A stretch of 8,370 nucleotides of DNA from NCBI GenBank assembly GCA_016743925.1, contig JADGFH010000235.1, positions 1 to 8,370 on the forward strand, given 5' to 3'. Within the stretch, counting starts at the first letter, position 1, and each line of letters begins with the position of its first letter. Position numbers and translations under genes: made by a program. Positions 1 through 6,064 of this stretch are shown in pieces. Below the pieces are notes generated by a model, which had not been told where the DNA came from, did no database searches, and saw nothing but the letters and a program-made list of their open reading frames with translations. This stretch comes from Labilibaculum sp. (GTDB lineage Bacteria > Bacteroidota > Bacteroidia > Bacteroidales > Marinifilaceae).

Positions 1-40
1 GCATATATTTATTCAAATATAACTATAATTATCAGTTATG

Positions 41-68
41 CAACTATATTTCGTAGTTGATAAACTAC
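41..68. repeat. Two overlapping small inverted repeats
   Basis: CAACTA (41-46) can pair with TAGTTG (54-59). The perfect inverted repeat GTAGTT-GATA-AACTAC occupies 53-68. The two hairpins share bases and so exclude each other. There is no T-tract of terminator type on either side. They lie downstream of the decayed hydrolase on the minus strand and may be leftover terminator or chance structure in AT-rich DNA. Confidence 0.3.
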
Positions 69-251
69 AAAGCATAGTATTGATTGGTAATTTCACTAAA
101 CATGTAAATCTTTTTTGAATCTTTGTCAAAAATCCTGAATCGCTTTATTCACAGAATTGATGTAAGCATTCGAATTCTCATTGTAAACTGGATTCTTGGC
201 AAAAATACCTGTAGTGCCTTCCTGAATATCTATAATTAAAAGAGACAAATC
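65..251 (-). pseudogene. Decayed fragment of an isochorismatase-like cysteine hydrolase
   Basis: The minus strand is open for 41 codons (251 down to 126) and begins DLSLLIIDIQEGTTG, which closely resembles the N-terminal first strand of isochorismatase-family cysteine hydrolases (hydrophobic strand, D, Q, acidic residue). The frame continues with PVYNENSNAY and INSVNKAIQDF, then stops at 126-128. An in-frame TGA (252-254) lies directly upstream and no start codon fits. Removing one T near 128 would continue the protein as DFDKDSKKDLHV, and a further shift gives SEITNQYYAL before a stop at 65-67, so the fragment may extend to about 65 with two frameshifts. The family is normally about 170-200 residues, so at most the first third remains. 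Family assignment rests on the N-terminal motif. The frameshifted extension is inference. Confidence 0.5.
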
Positions 252-322
252 TCATTCACGTAATGCCCAATTAGATTTTCTTAAAACAACAACAGCTCTT
301 TTTTCAAAAACAACCAAATTAA

Positions 323-520
323 CTAACTGAACAAATATTACAAGTAGAATCATTCTTAAAAGTTACCAGAGCTAGAAAGATACTTTGCCATTATAAGTTT
401 TCAATATTGCAGCTACCTCAAGAATTTCGTAAATTGAATAAAGTACTGCAACTCAGAGAACAAATAAAATTCATTGATTCTCTAGAGCACTTCTCACAAT
501 TCAATCTAGCTCATAAATAG
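323..520 (+). other. 65-codon open frame without an ATG, possible gene remnant
   Basis: Between a TAA at 320-322 and a TAG at 518-520 the plus strand is open for 65 codons. The translation is rich in charged residues and Gln (for example LQLPQEFRKLNKVLQLREQ) and looks helical and soluble. It has no ATG; the only common alternative start is TTG at 407 or 434. I do not recognise a family. It could be the C-terminal end of a gene whose beginning has been lost, or a chance open frame in AT-rich DNA. It ends 24 bases before the slipin gene, on the same strand, so it would have lain directly upstream if real. Confidence 0.25.
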
Positions 521-544
521 TAATAATCTTGTAAAAACAATCCC

Positions 545-1303
545 ATGAATTTCCTTCTATTTTTCCTCGTTGCAATTAGTCTTTTCTTTTTTGGGGGCAT
601 CCGAATTATATTCGAGTACAAAAGAGCTCTAAAATTTCGCTTTGGAAAATACATCCAAATCCTAAATCCTGGTTTTCGATGGATCATCCCAATCGTGGAG
701 ACCGTTAATATTGTTGACATTCGTGTGATCACCATCAATATCGATTCTCAGGAGGTGATGACGGAAGATAACGTTCCATGCAGTATCGACGGTGTTGTAT
801 TTTTTAAGATCAGCGATCCCGAAAAAGCCGTTTTAGAAGTGGAAGAATATAATTTTGCTATTACTCAATTGGCTCAAGCTGCTTTGCGCGATGTGTGTGG
901 TAAGGTGGAACTGGACACTATTTTATCGAAGCGGGAAGAAATGGGAAAAAACATAAAAAGTATTGTGGAGAAAGAGACCGAAGTATGGGGAATTGTAATT
1001 ATCGATGTAAAAATTAAAGATATTCAATTACCCGAAAATATGCGCCGAATGATGGCCAACCAAGCCGAAGCCGAACGATCAAGAAGAGCACGTGTAATTC
1101 TCGCTTTAGCCGAAGAAGAAGCTGCCGAGAACCTTTTAAAGGCAGGAAAGATGATCGATGAATCACCTTCTGCAATAAAGCTTCGTTTGTATCAAACATT
1201 AGCAAATATTGCTTCGGAGAAGAATTCTACAATTCTGTTTCCATTCCCTGAAGAGGTTTTACCACGACCACAAAAGAAAAATAACAAGAGCAAAACAGTT
1301 TGA
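545..1303 (+). CDS. Slipin/stomatin-like SPFH (band 7) membrane protein
   Basis: This 252-residue protein has one N-terminal membrane helix (about 2-22) followed by an SPFH/band 7 domain (about 23-170). The family's typical features are present: a basic stretch after the helix (EYKRALKFRFGKY), NPGFRWIIPI near 41-50, and DSQEVMTEDNVPCSIDGVV near 67-84. The C-terminal part matches stomatin-type slipins: MRRMMANQAEAERSRRARVI near 166-185 (predicted helical oligomerisation segment), then SPSAIKLRLYQTLANIASEK and NSTILFPFP. Proteins of this family form oligomeric rings on the membrane and organise microdomains or associated proteases and channels. Many bacterial slipins sit beside an NfeD-type gene; none is visible here, so it appears to be a stand-alone gene. 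The ATG at 545 puts the membrane helix at the very start. No clear Shine-Dalgarno site precedes it. Exact cellular role unknown. Confidence 0.92.
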   Translation: MNFLLFFLVAISLFFFGGIRIIFEYKRALKFRFGKYIQILNPGFRWIIPIVETVNIVDIRVITINIDSQEVMTEDNVPCSIDGVVFFKISDPEKAVLEVEEYNFAITQLAQAALRDVCGKVELDTILSKREEMGKNIKSIVEKETEVWGIVIIDVKIKDIQLPENMRRMMANQAEAERSRRARVILALAEEEAAENLLKAGKMIDESPSAIKLRLYQTLANIASEKNSTILFPFPEEVLPRPQKKNNKSKTV

Positions 1304-1313
1304 TTAAAACAAA

Positions 1314-1337
1314 TCCCCCAATATAAATAATGGGGGA
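1314..1337. terminator. Hairpin terminator between convergent genes
   Basis: TCCCCCA (1314-1320) pairs with TGGGGGA (1331-1337) across a 10-base A/T loop. It lies 10 bases after the slipin stop and 14 bases before the lipoprotein stop on the other strand. On the minus strand the stem is followed by the T-rich ATTTGTTTT. On the plus strand the tract is shorter (CTTTATT). It probably serves both convergent genes. Confidence 0.7.
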
Positions 1338-1351
1338 CTTTATTCACTTCA

Positions 1352-2215
1352 TTAATGCTTATATGATCCATCAGGTAATACTGTTGGAAGTTTATATTTT
1401 GGATCGGTTAGAACACTGTAAATTTCAGAATCACGTTCTTTCACTAATTCCTTAGTATTCAGTTTCCATTCATGATTAATTTCATTGGCTCTATTTTCCT
1501 GAGCTCCCAATATAGAACTCATGGCCCAATAAAAGTACTCTATCGTTTGGCAATCGGCATAAGTACAGGTTTCATCGTTGTAAGAATACCATGCATTTTC
1601 AGGATAAGTTTTAGGTATTTCTAAAAATTTCCCTCCTCTTGCAACATCCATAGCATTGGCCAAAACAGTTCCTGCTTCCATTCCAAAAACCTCTGGGTAA
1701 ACCTGACAATGGCCAGCAGTATTAATCAAATGCCAAACTTCTTCAATTGCTGCATCGAACTCTCCTTTTTTTCCATTTTTCACGAAATTAGGATTGGTCT
1801 CATCATTACCTAAATCTTGTCCTGCAGCGTTGTCTGGCATCTTTATATTATCCATATCCGATTCCGAAGCCCAAATAAATAGGAATGCATTATTCTTTTT
1901 CATCGAAGCCAAGACTAATTCATTGTCAACCACTCCATCTTCGTCATTGTCTAAATATTGAGCCATTACATTTGCTGCATGCAATAATTTAGCATCCTCT
2001 ACAGCCTTTACAGCATAAATCGAAATGCCAAAAACATCTACTTTTCTATCAACACCAGAAAACCCTTTATCGTTATTTGCAACGATCTTAAAATTTGGAT
2101 CATTACCTGATTCAATAGGTTTCACATCCGAATCATCACTATCCTTTGAGCATGATACGCATGCTGTAGTTAGTATAATTGTTCCCAAAACTACCATCAA
2201 AATAAACTGTCTCAT
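1352..2215 (-). CDS. Predicted surface lipoprotein with a calcium-binding-like loop, function unknown
   Basis: This 287-residue protein begins with a lipoprotein signal (basic start, hydrophobic stretch 4-18). Cys22 in VSCSKDSDDSD is the likely lipidated residue; SCSK followed by acidic residues is common in Bacteroidota lipoproteins and resembles the signal for export to the cell surface. Cys19 is an alternative. Residues 89-97 (DNDEDGVVD) form an EF-hand or dockerin-like calcium loop, although Glu99 falls one place short of the usual position 12. A second notable block is EEVWHLINTAGH (158-169) followed by YPEVFG, and a third is the aromatic and acidic stretch around 208-238 with Cys217 and Cys222. 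The spacing of Glu, His and Tyr suggests a metal site, but HExxH is absent, so I do not call it a peptidase. The gene follows a membrane AraC regulator on the same strand after 103 bp. Confidence 0.8.
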   Translation of the reverse strand: MRQFILMVVLGTIILTTACVSCSKDSDDSDVKPIESGNDPNFKIVANNDKGFSGVDRKVDVFGISIYAVKAVEDAKLLHAANVMAQYLDNDEDGVVDNELVLASMKKNNAFLFIWASESDMDNIKMPDNAAGQDLGNDETNPNFVKNGKKGEFDAAIEEVWHLINTAGHCQVYPEVFGMEAGTVLANAMDVARGGKFLEIPKTYPENAWYSYNDETCTYADCQTIEYFYWAMSSILGAQENRANEINHEWKLNTKELVKERDSEIYSVLTDPKYKLPTVLPDGSYKH

Positions 2216-2256
2216 AAATCTTGTTTTTTGAAATTAAACATCCAACCGATTCAAAC

Positions 2257-2294
2257 GACCGGTCAACAAATGAACGTTCAATTTTTAAAAATTG
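2257..2294. promoter_or_regulatory. Cluster of three perfect palindromes upstream of the lipoprotein gene
   Basis: In 38 bases there are GACCGGTC (2257-2264), TGAACGTTCA (2271-2280) and CAATTTTTAAAAATTG (2279-2294). All are exact palindromes without a loop, so they are better suited to binding symmetric protein dimers than to forming RNA hairpins. They lie 42-79 bases upstream of the lipoprotein start and downstream of the AraC-type gene. They could be operator sites for the lipoprotein gene. The A/T palindrome is the weakest of the three because such runs are frequent in this DNA. The binding role is inference. Confidence 0.4.
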
Positions 2295-2302
2295 GTAATC
2301 AA

Positions 2303-2320
2303 AGAAGTCCGATTGCTTCT
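2303..2320 (-). terminator. Weak hairpin at the end of the AraC-type gene
   Basis: On the minus strand AGAAG pairs with CTTCT across an 8-base loop. The hairpin overlaps the stop codon of the regulator gene by two bases and is followed by only three T. The stem is just five pairs, so it would be a poor terminator, and read-through into the lipoprotein gene is possible. Confidence 0.2.
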
Positions 2321-3395
2321 ATTCGGAGCTTTTAAGCAGCAATTCATACTGCTTTGGAGTGATTCCTTCTATTGATTTAAATACTGCGTAAAATGTAGAT
2401 TTTGAATTAAATCCAGCCTCTTCAGCCAAGCCTTGTAGCGACAATTGAGTTGCCATTGATGATTCCAACAAAATTTTGAACTCGGCAACCCTAAATTGAT
2501 TAATAAACTGATAAAAATTCTGATTTGACTGCTGATTAATCAATCGGGAAATCTCTTTTTCATTCACACCAACCATATCTGAAAGCAATCTCAGGTTCAA
2601 TTTCGGATTGGTATATATATTGTCTTCCTCTATTTTTGAACAGATCGAATTAAATTTTAAAATATCCTCATCAGGTTTCTCTTTTTGCTCTTTCTCAATT
2701 AAATTTTCCTCAACATTTACATGAATAAAAAGTTTCTTTTTGAAGCTTTCTGATTGAGAAAAGCCATTGTGACCAATCCAAAACACCATGAAAAATGTCA
2801 ACACACTTGATAATCCCGCAAAATACACCATTACAATTTCGGTCTGAATTGCAATAATATCTTCTAATATCCAGAATACATGAAAGGCAAAAAATATGAA
2901 TACAATCACTTTAATCCAATGCAGAGATTTATGTTCAAGTTCAGAATAAAAATCTTTTACTTTTTCTCGATGAGATTTTAATACCGAAAGGATATAAACC
3001 AATATACTTAGATTGAAAATATATTCGAAGTAAAGAAAAAGCTCAGTATCCACTCCGATAAAAAAAAGTACATTCTGAATTATTCCGGGTAAAAACAGGA
3101 GACAAAACCAAGTTTTTATTGTGCTATTCATGGTTTGATGAATGTATATCAACAAAAAAGGTATTGTAAATAGTGAGGTTTGCACAACCCAGATATCCCT
3201 TCCAATTACCGATTCAGCTAACACATCTGAAATCTCTCCAAATAAACACAGCAGAGTGACTCCCAAAAACATATTGCCCTTTCTATTCTCCGATTTTGAA
3301 AAGAGAAACAAAACAGCCAACATCAAAGACATTGAAGCTGTTAATAATTCAATTACTGATATATAATTAAGTTTCATTTGTAGTGAATCCATCAT
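2319..3395 (-). CDS. Membrane-bound AraC-family transcriptional regulator
   Basis: This 358-residue protein has a long hydrophobic N-terminal half, with about seven membrane segments (roughly 13-33, 42-60, 71-88, 96-114, 120-138, 160-178, 187-208). A charged linker follows (about 212-245), then a C-terminal AraC/XylS DNA-binding domain (about 250-352). The first HTH is around LRLLSDMVGVNEKEISRLIN (268-287). The second holds LAEEAGFNSKSTFYAVFK (323-340), and the family signature ends in GITPKQY. This arrangement is common in Bacteroidota and suggests a one-component sensor that reads a membrane or periplasmic signal and acts on nearby DNA. AGGA stands six bases before the double ATG (ATGATG) chosen as start; Met7 is an alternative. 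It is divergent from the PLP enzyme gene and upstream of the lipoprotein gene on the same strand. Either could be its target; the ligand is unknown. Confidence 0.9.
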   Translation of the reverse strand: MMDSLQMKLNYISVIELLTASMSLMLAVLFLFSKSENRKGNMFLGVTLLCLFGEISDVLAESVIGRDIWVVQTSLFTIPFLLIYIHQTMNSTIKTWFCLLFLPGIIQNVLFFIGVDTELFLYFEYIFNLSILVYILSVLKSHREKVKDFYSELEHKSLHWIKVIVFIFFAFHVFWILEDIIAIQTEIVMVYFAGLSSVLTFFMVFWIGHNGFSQSESFKKKLFIHVNVEENLIEKEQKEKPDEDILKFNSICSKIEEDNIYTNPKLNLRLLSDMVGVNEKEISRLINQQSNQNFYQFINQFRVAEFKILLESSMATQLSLQGLAEEAGFNSKSTFYAVFKSIEGITPKQYELLLKSSE

Positions 3396-3677
3396 GTTCC
3401 TTTAATTTGATCTATCTATGCAACTCACAAAACTAGAAAATATTATTCGTAGAAAATTTTATTCTAATTATAGAAAAATTCAAATATCCACTTTGGGAAT
3501 TCGTCAAAATCATAAATCCTGATTTTCATTAGATTATCACAACTGTTAACCCAATTAATGAAAAATAAGAAAAAGCAAAATTCCAACTCACAATAAAATA
3601 CTCGCATGTATTAAATTTCAAGTTTTTTTTGCATTTTTAATAGAACAACAATTATTAACGTAATTAATTCTTACAAA
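3396..3677. other. Divergent intergenic region, 282 bp
   Basis: This AT-rich spacer separates the start of the AraC-type gene (minus) from the PLP enzyme gene (plus), so it must hold both promoters. Besides the minus-strand -7 candidate, TAAATTTC at 3612-3619 is a one-mismatch match to the plus-strand -7 consensus, 58 bases before the enzyme's ATG. A weak inverted repeat, AAAATC/GATTTT, lies at 3506-3526. I see no riboswitch-like structure and no coding remnant. Confidence 0.5.
3428..3435 (-). promoter_or_regulatory. Candidate -7 promoter element for the AraC-type gene
   Basis: On the minus strand TAGTTTTG matches the Bacteroidota -7 consensus TAnnTTTG exactly and ends 33 bases upstream of the regulator's start. 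No good TTG -33 box is visible at the usual spacing, so the call is tentative. A short inverted repeat, TAGAA/TTCTA (3450-3466), lies just upstream and could be an operator. Confidence 0.35.
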
Positions 3678-4883
3678 ATGTCAGATTTTAAACCGGCAGA
3701 TCAGATTCAGGATTTGCAATTTTTTGGTGAATTTGGAGGTGTGAATCCGTCCATTACCGATTCCTCAACGTACACTTTTTTAAAGGCCAAAACCATGGCG
3801 GGCGTATTCGATGGTGAGATTGATGGATGTTATCTATATTCACGTCATTGGAATCCGAGCAACAAACATTTATCACAAGCATTGGCCAGCATGGAAGGAA
3901 GTGAAAGTGCACTTGTAACTGCTTCGGGAATGGCTGCAATTAGCTCAGCTATTATGCAAGTGTGCAAAGCAGGTGATGAAATTGTTGCCAGCAGAACAAT
4001 ATATGGCGGAACATATGCCTTTCTTAAAAATTTTCTTCCTCAGTTTGGTATACACACTAAATTTGTAAACAGTAATAACAAAAAACAGGTTGAGAGTGCC
4101 ATTGGACCTAATACCAAATTAATTTATTGCGAAACCATGAGCAATCCTATGCTCGAAATCAACAATATCAAAGAATTATCAGATCTTTCAAAAGCACACA
4201 ATTGTATGCTGATGGTGGATAATACCTTTTCTCCCTTAATTTTCTCGCCCCTCTCGTTAGGCGCCGATGTGGTTGTTTATAGCTTAACCAAATTTATAAA
4301 CGGAATGAGCGATTGTGTGGCTGGAGCTATTTGTGCCAGTACTGATTTTATCAACTCGTTGTATGATGTAAATAATGGCGCTGCCATGTTACTTGGTCCT
4401 GTGTTGGATGGCCTTCGATCGGCTAGTATTTTAAAGAACATGAGAACTTTACACATTCGAATGAAACAACATAGTCACAATGCATTCTACCTTGCTAACA
4501 AGTTGCAAACAGATGGATACAAAATTACCTATCCTGGTTTGGAAAATCATCCACAACACACTTTGATAAAAGAAATGGGGAACAATGATTTTGGCTATGG
4601 TGGCTTATTTGTTCTTGATATGAAAACTAAAGAAATAGCTAATGAATTTATGGAATTAATGCAAGAAGAGAATGTAGGTTATCTGGCCGTAAGTTTAGGT
4701 TCGTATAAAACTCTATTCAGCGCTCCGGGTGGCAGTACTTCTTCTGAAATTCCCGAAGAGGAACGCAATACCATGGGATTAACGGAAGGTTTGGTTCGCA
4801 TTTCAATTGGTTTAGACGATGATATCGAAAGAACCTATCAAAAAATGAGTAAATGTCTTCAAAGTGTAAAGCAAAAAGTTTAA
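3678..4883 (+). CDS. Cys/Met-metabolism PLP-dependent enzyme, methionine gamma-lyase/cystathionine lyase type
   Basis: This 401-residue, full-length fold-type I enzyme is expected in the cytoplasm as a tetramer. Visible family residues are YLYSR (Tyr54 and Arg56, which in relatives hold the PLP phosphate of the neighbouring subunit), SRTIYGGTYAF with the stacking Tyr109, Asp181 in MVDNTF (pyridine nitrogen), the Schiff-base Lys205 in YSLTKFINGMSD, and Arg374 in LVRISIGLDD (substrate carboxylate). Relatives cleave or form C-S bonds in methionine, cystathionine or homocysteine. The Cys that marks classical methionine gamma-lyases (YGCTFAF) is Gly111 here, so the exact substrate is uncertain. 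The N-terminal FFGEFGGVNPSI is typical of a Bacteroidota subgroup often labelled methionine gamma-lyase. The gene stands alone, with its own terminator, divergent from the AraC-type regulator that might control it. Confidence 0.88.
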   Translation: MSDFKPADQIQDLQFFGEFGGVNPSITDSSTYTFLKAKTMAGVFDGEIDGCYLYSRHWNPSNKHLSQALASMEGSESALVTASGMAAISSAIMQVCKAGDEIVASRTIYGGTYAFLKNFLPQFGIHTKFVNSNNKKQVESAIGPNTKLIYCETMSNPMLEINNIKELSDLSKAHNCMLMVDNTFSPLIFSPLSLGADVVVYSLTKFINGMSDCVAGAICASTDFINSLYDVNNGAAMLLGPVLDGLRSASILKNMRTLHIRMKQHSHNAFYLANKLQTDGYKITYPGLENHPQHTLIKEMGNNDFGYGGLFVLDMKTKEIANEFMELMQEENVGYLAVSLGSYKTLFSAPGGSTSSEIPEEERNTMGLTEGLVRISIGLDDDIERTYQKMSKCLQSVKQKV

Positions 4884-4890
4884 GCCATAA

Positions 4891-4921
4891 AAGAGCCCTG
4901 AAAACCTAATTCAGGGCTTTT
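4891..4921 (+). terminator. Strong rho-independent terminator of the PLP enzyme gene
   Basis: AGCCCTGAA (4894-4902) pairs with TTCAGGGCT (4910-4918) over a 7-base loop. The stem can be extended to 12 pairs with one G-U, and it is followed by TTTTGATTT. It begins 7 bases after the stop codon. The A-run on the other side makes it potentially bidirectional. Confidence 0.9.
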
Positions 4922-4924
4922 GAT

Positions 4925-5074
4925 TTAATCAATCTGAGGTAGCTGAATGTAATTCCCATTGGAATCATCAAAAACAGCTTCATATCCATAATTTGTTTTC
5001 ATAGGATGCTTATTTTATGTTATCGGAAAATTAAAAACTATAACAATACAAATTAGAATCAGAAAAATTTTCAT
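4925..5074 (-). pseudogene. Small broken ORF: hydrophobic leader, stop, then VOC/glyoxalase-like tail
   Basis: On the minus strand an ATG at 5072-5074 opens a 19-residue hydrophobic peptide, MKIFLILICIVIVFNFPIT, that looks like a signal peptide. It ends at a TAA (5015-5017). The same frame then continues open for 29 codons to a TAA at 4925-4927. The second part includes GYEAVFDDSNGNYIQLPQID, which resembles the last strand of VOC/glyoxalase-fold proteins (GYEAVF.D.DGN.I.L). VOC proteins are about 120-140 residues, so only the tail remains. A Met at 5000-5002 could start a 25-residue peptide, but this looks non-functional. The hydrophobic leader and the VOC tail being in one frame may be a deletion scar or coincidence. 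I am fairly sure of the tail's resemblance and unsure of the link to the leader. Confidence 0.4.
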
Positions 5075-5165
5075 GTGGATACGTACTTTATTAACCGAAT
5101 TAACTTCTTGAAACTACAAAAATCAGAACTAAGAATACAACTACTGCAAAAGACAATAAAAACAA

Positions 5166-5195
5166 AATTCACAATTCGATCTAACTTATTGAATT
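5166..5195 (-). terminator. Weak candidate terminator after the XRE-type gene
   Basis: On the minus strand AATTCA pairs with TGAATT across an 18-base loop, followed by TTGTTTTTTATTG. The stem is short and A/T-rich, but the T-tract is good and it begins 14 bases past the stop of the upstream gene. The rest of the spacer down to the small broken ORF shows nothing else. Confidence 0.3.
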
Positions 5196-5209
5196 AAGAA
5201 TAATGCTAC

Positions 5210-6064
5210 TTAGCTTGCCATACTGGTTTCTTTCGATTTGATCACCTCTATAGTTTTAAAAATCAATATTATTTCTAGTAATTCAACAGGAATAATTATT
5301 ATCATTCCAATAAATGATAATATCACGGTTAGAAAAAAGCAAGCAGCAATGATTAGTAATATTGCTGCATATTGCGCTGCCATACCTAAAGAAGCTTTTA
5401 ATCGGCTTAATGAAACTCCATATATGATTCCTATCACTCCAAAAGATAATGCGGCAGCAAACAACACAAATTCTCTTTCTAATGATTCATAAAAAATGGA
5501 AGCAATATCGTAGCCAATTAGTAAAACATTAAAACCAATAAGAATCACCGATACTATTTTTAAAAGGTAATTTTTGAATATTCCTCCTATTAATATAAAA
5601 CCTCTTTGAAAAATCAGAGCTGAAATAAGGACAGATATTTTCAAAATCACATAAGCGTAATTGCTAAAAATCATTTCCAACTCTTTGTATCTGTAAAGTT
5701 CAGCAGCAGCTTCTAGAAATCCCAATATAAAGTAACAAATTCCAAAAATCCAGGCGATATTTAACTGTCGAATAAGAAAGGTGGATGGCTTGCTGGTATC
5801 AATGTCAATCAACATTACATTTCGAAACCAGTCCGATAAAGAATCAACAAAATTACGCTCATGTGACTCATTGATTTTGTCTAGATCATAATCCAGTGCA
5901 TCGAGTATTGTTTTTATGGTATAGCTTCTTGGGGCAACCTCTCCGCACTCAATTCTTTGGATCGTTCTAACACTAATATTACATTTGGTAACAAGTTCCT
6001 CTTGCGTTAATCCTTTTGCCAATCGTAGCTCAACTATTTTTTTGCCTAAATCTGGTTGTTTCAT
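5210..6064 (-). CDS. Membrane-tethered XRE-family HTH regulator
   Basis: This 284-residue protein starts with a Cro/C1-type HTH (about 6-62). LGKKIVELRLAKGLTQEELV is followed by the recognition-helix region CNISVRTIQRIECGEVAPR, and then TIKTILDALDYDL, a layout typical of this fold. A linker (63-98) leads to a hydrophobic C-terminal half with about six membrane segments (roughly 101-121, 134-153, 155-187 as one or two, 199-219, 229-250, 252-270). No enzymatic or ligand-binding motif is visible in the membrane part. The ATG at 6064 directly precedes the HTH and is the only sensible start. The protein probably binds DNA while held at the inner membrane. The gene has no partner on its strand; the phosphatase gene is divergent after 410 bp. 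Targets and signal are unknown. Confidence 0.88.
   Translation of the reverse strand: MKQPDLGKKIVELRLAKGLTQEELVTKCNISVRTIQRIECGEVAPRSYTIKTILDALDYDLDKINESHERNFVDSLSDWFRNVMLIDIDTSKPSTFLIRQLNIAWIFGICYFILGFLEAAAELYRYKELEMIFSNYAYVILKISVLISALIFQRGFILIGGIFKNYLLKIVSVILIGFNVLLIGYDIASIFYESLEREFVLFAAALSFGVIGIIYGVSLSRLKASLGMAAQYAAILLIIAACFFLTVILSFIGMIIIIPVELLEIILIFKTIEVIKSKETSMAS

Noticed and set aside
511..738. Minus-strand 75-codon ORF overlapping the slipin start
   Set aside because: It is antisense to a well-supported SPFH gene, and its translation has no recognisable domain.
1014..1205. Minus-strand 63-codon ORF inside the slipin gene
   Set aside because: Antisense shadow of the alanine/glutamate-rich helical part of the slipin; no independent support.
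2025..2231. Plus-strand 68-codon ORF over the 5' end of the lipoprotein gene
   Set aside because: Antisense to the lipoprotein signal peptide and N-terminus; composition is a shadow of that frame.
3142..3366. Plus-strand 74-codon ORF within the AraC-type gene
   Set aside because: Antisense to predicted membrane helices of the regulator; no family resemblance.
3506..3526. AAAATC/GATTTT hairpin as a possible riboswitch part in front of the PLP enzyme gene
   Set aside because: A single six-pair A/T-rich stem with no further helices; no SAM-riboswitch core or expression platform could be found.
3754..3939. Minus-strand 61-codon ORF within the PLP enzyme gene
   Set aside because: Antisense to conserved PLP-enzyme sequence; rich in His/Cys/Phe in a way typical of a shadow frame.
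5238..5492. Plus-strand 84-codon ORF within the XRE-type gene
   Set aside because: Antisense to the membrane segments of the regulator; Ile/Asn-rich low-complexity translation is a shadow of hydrophobic codons.
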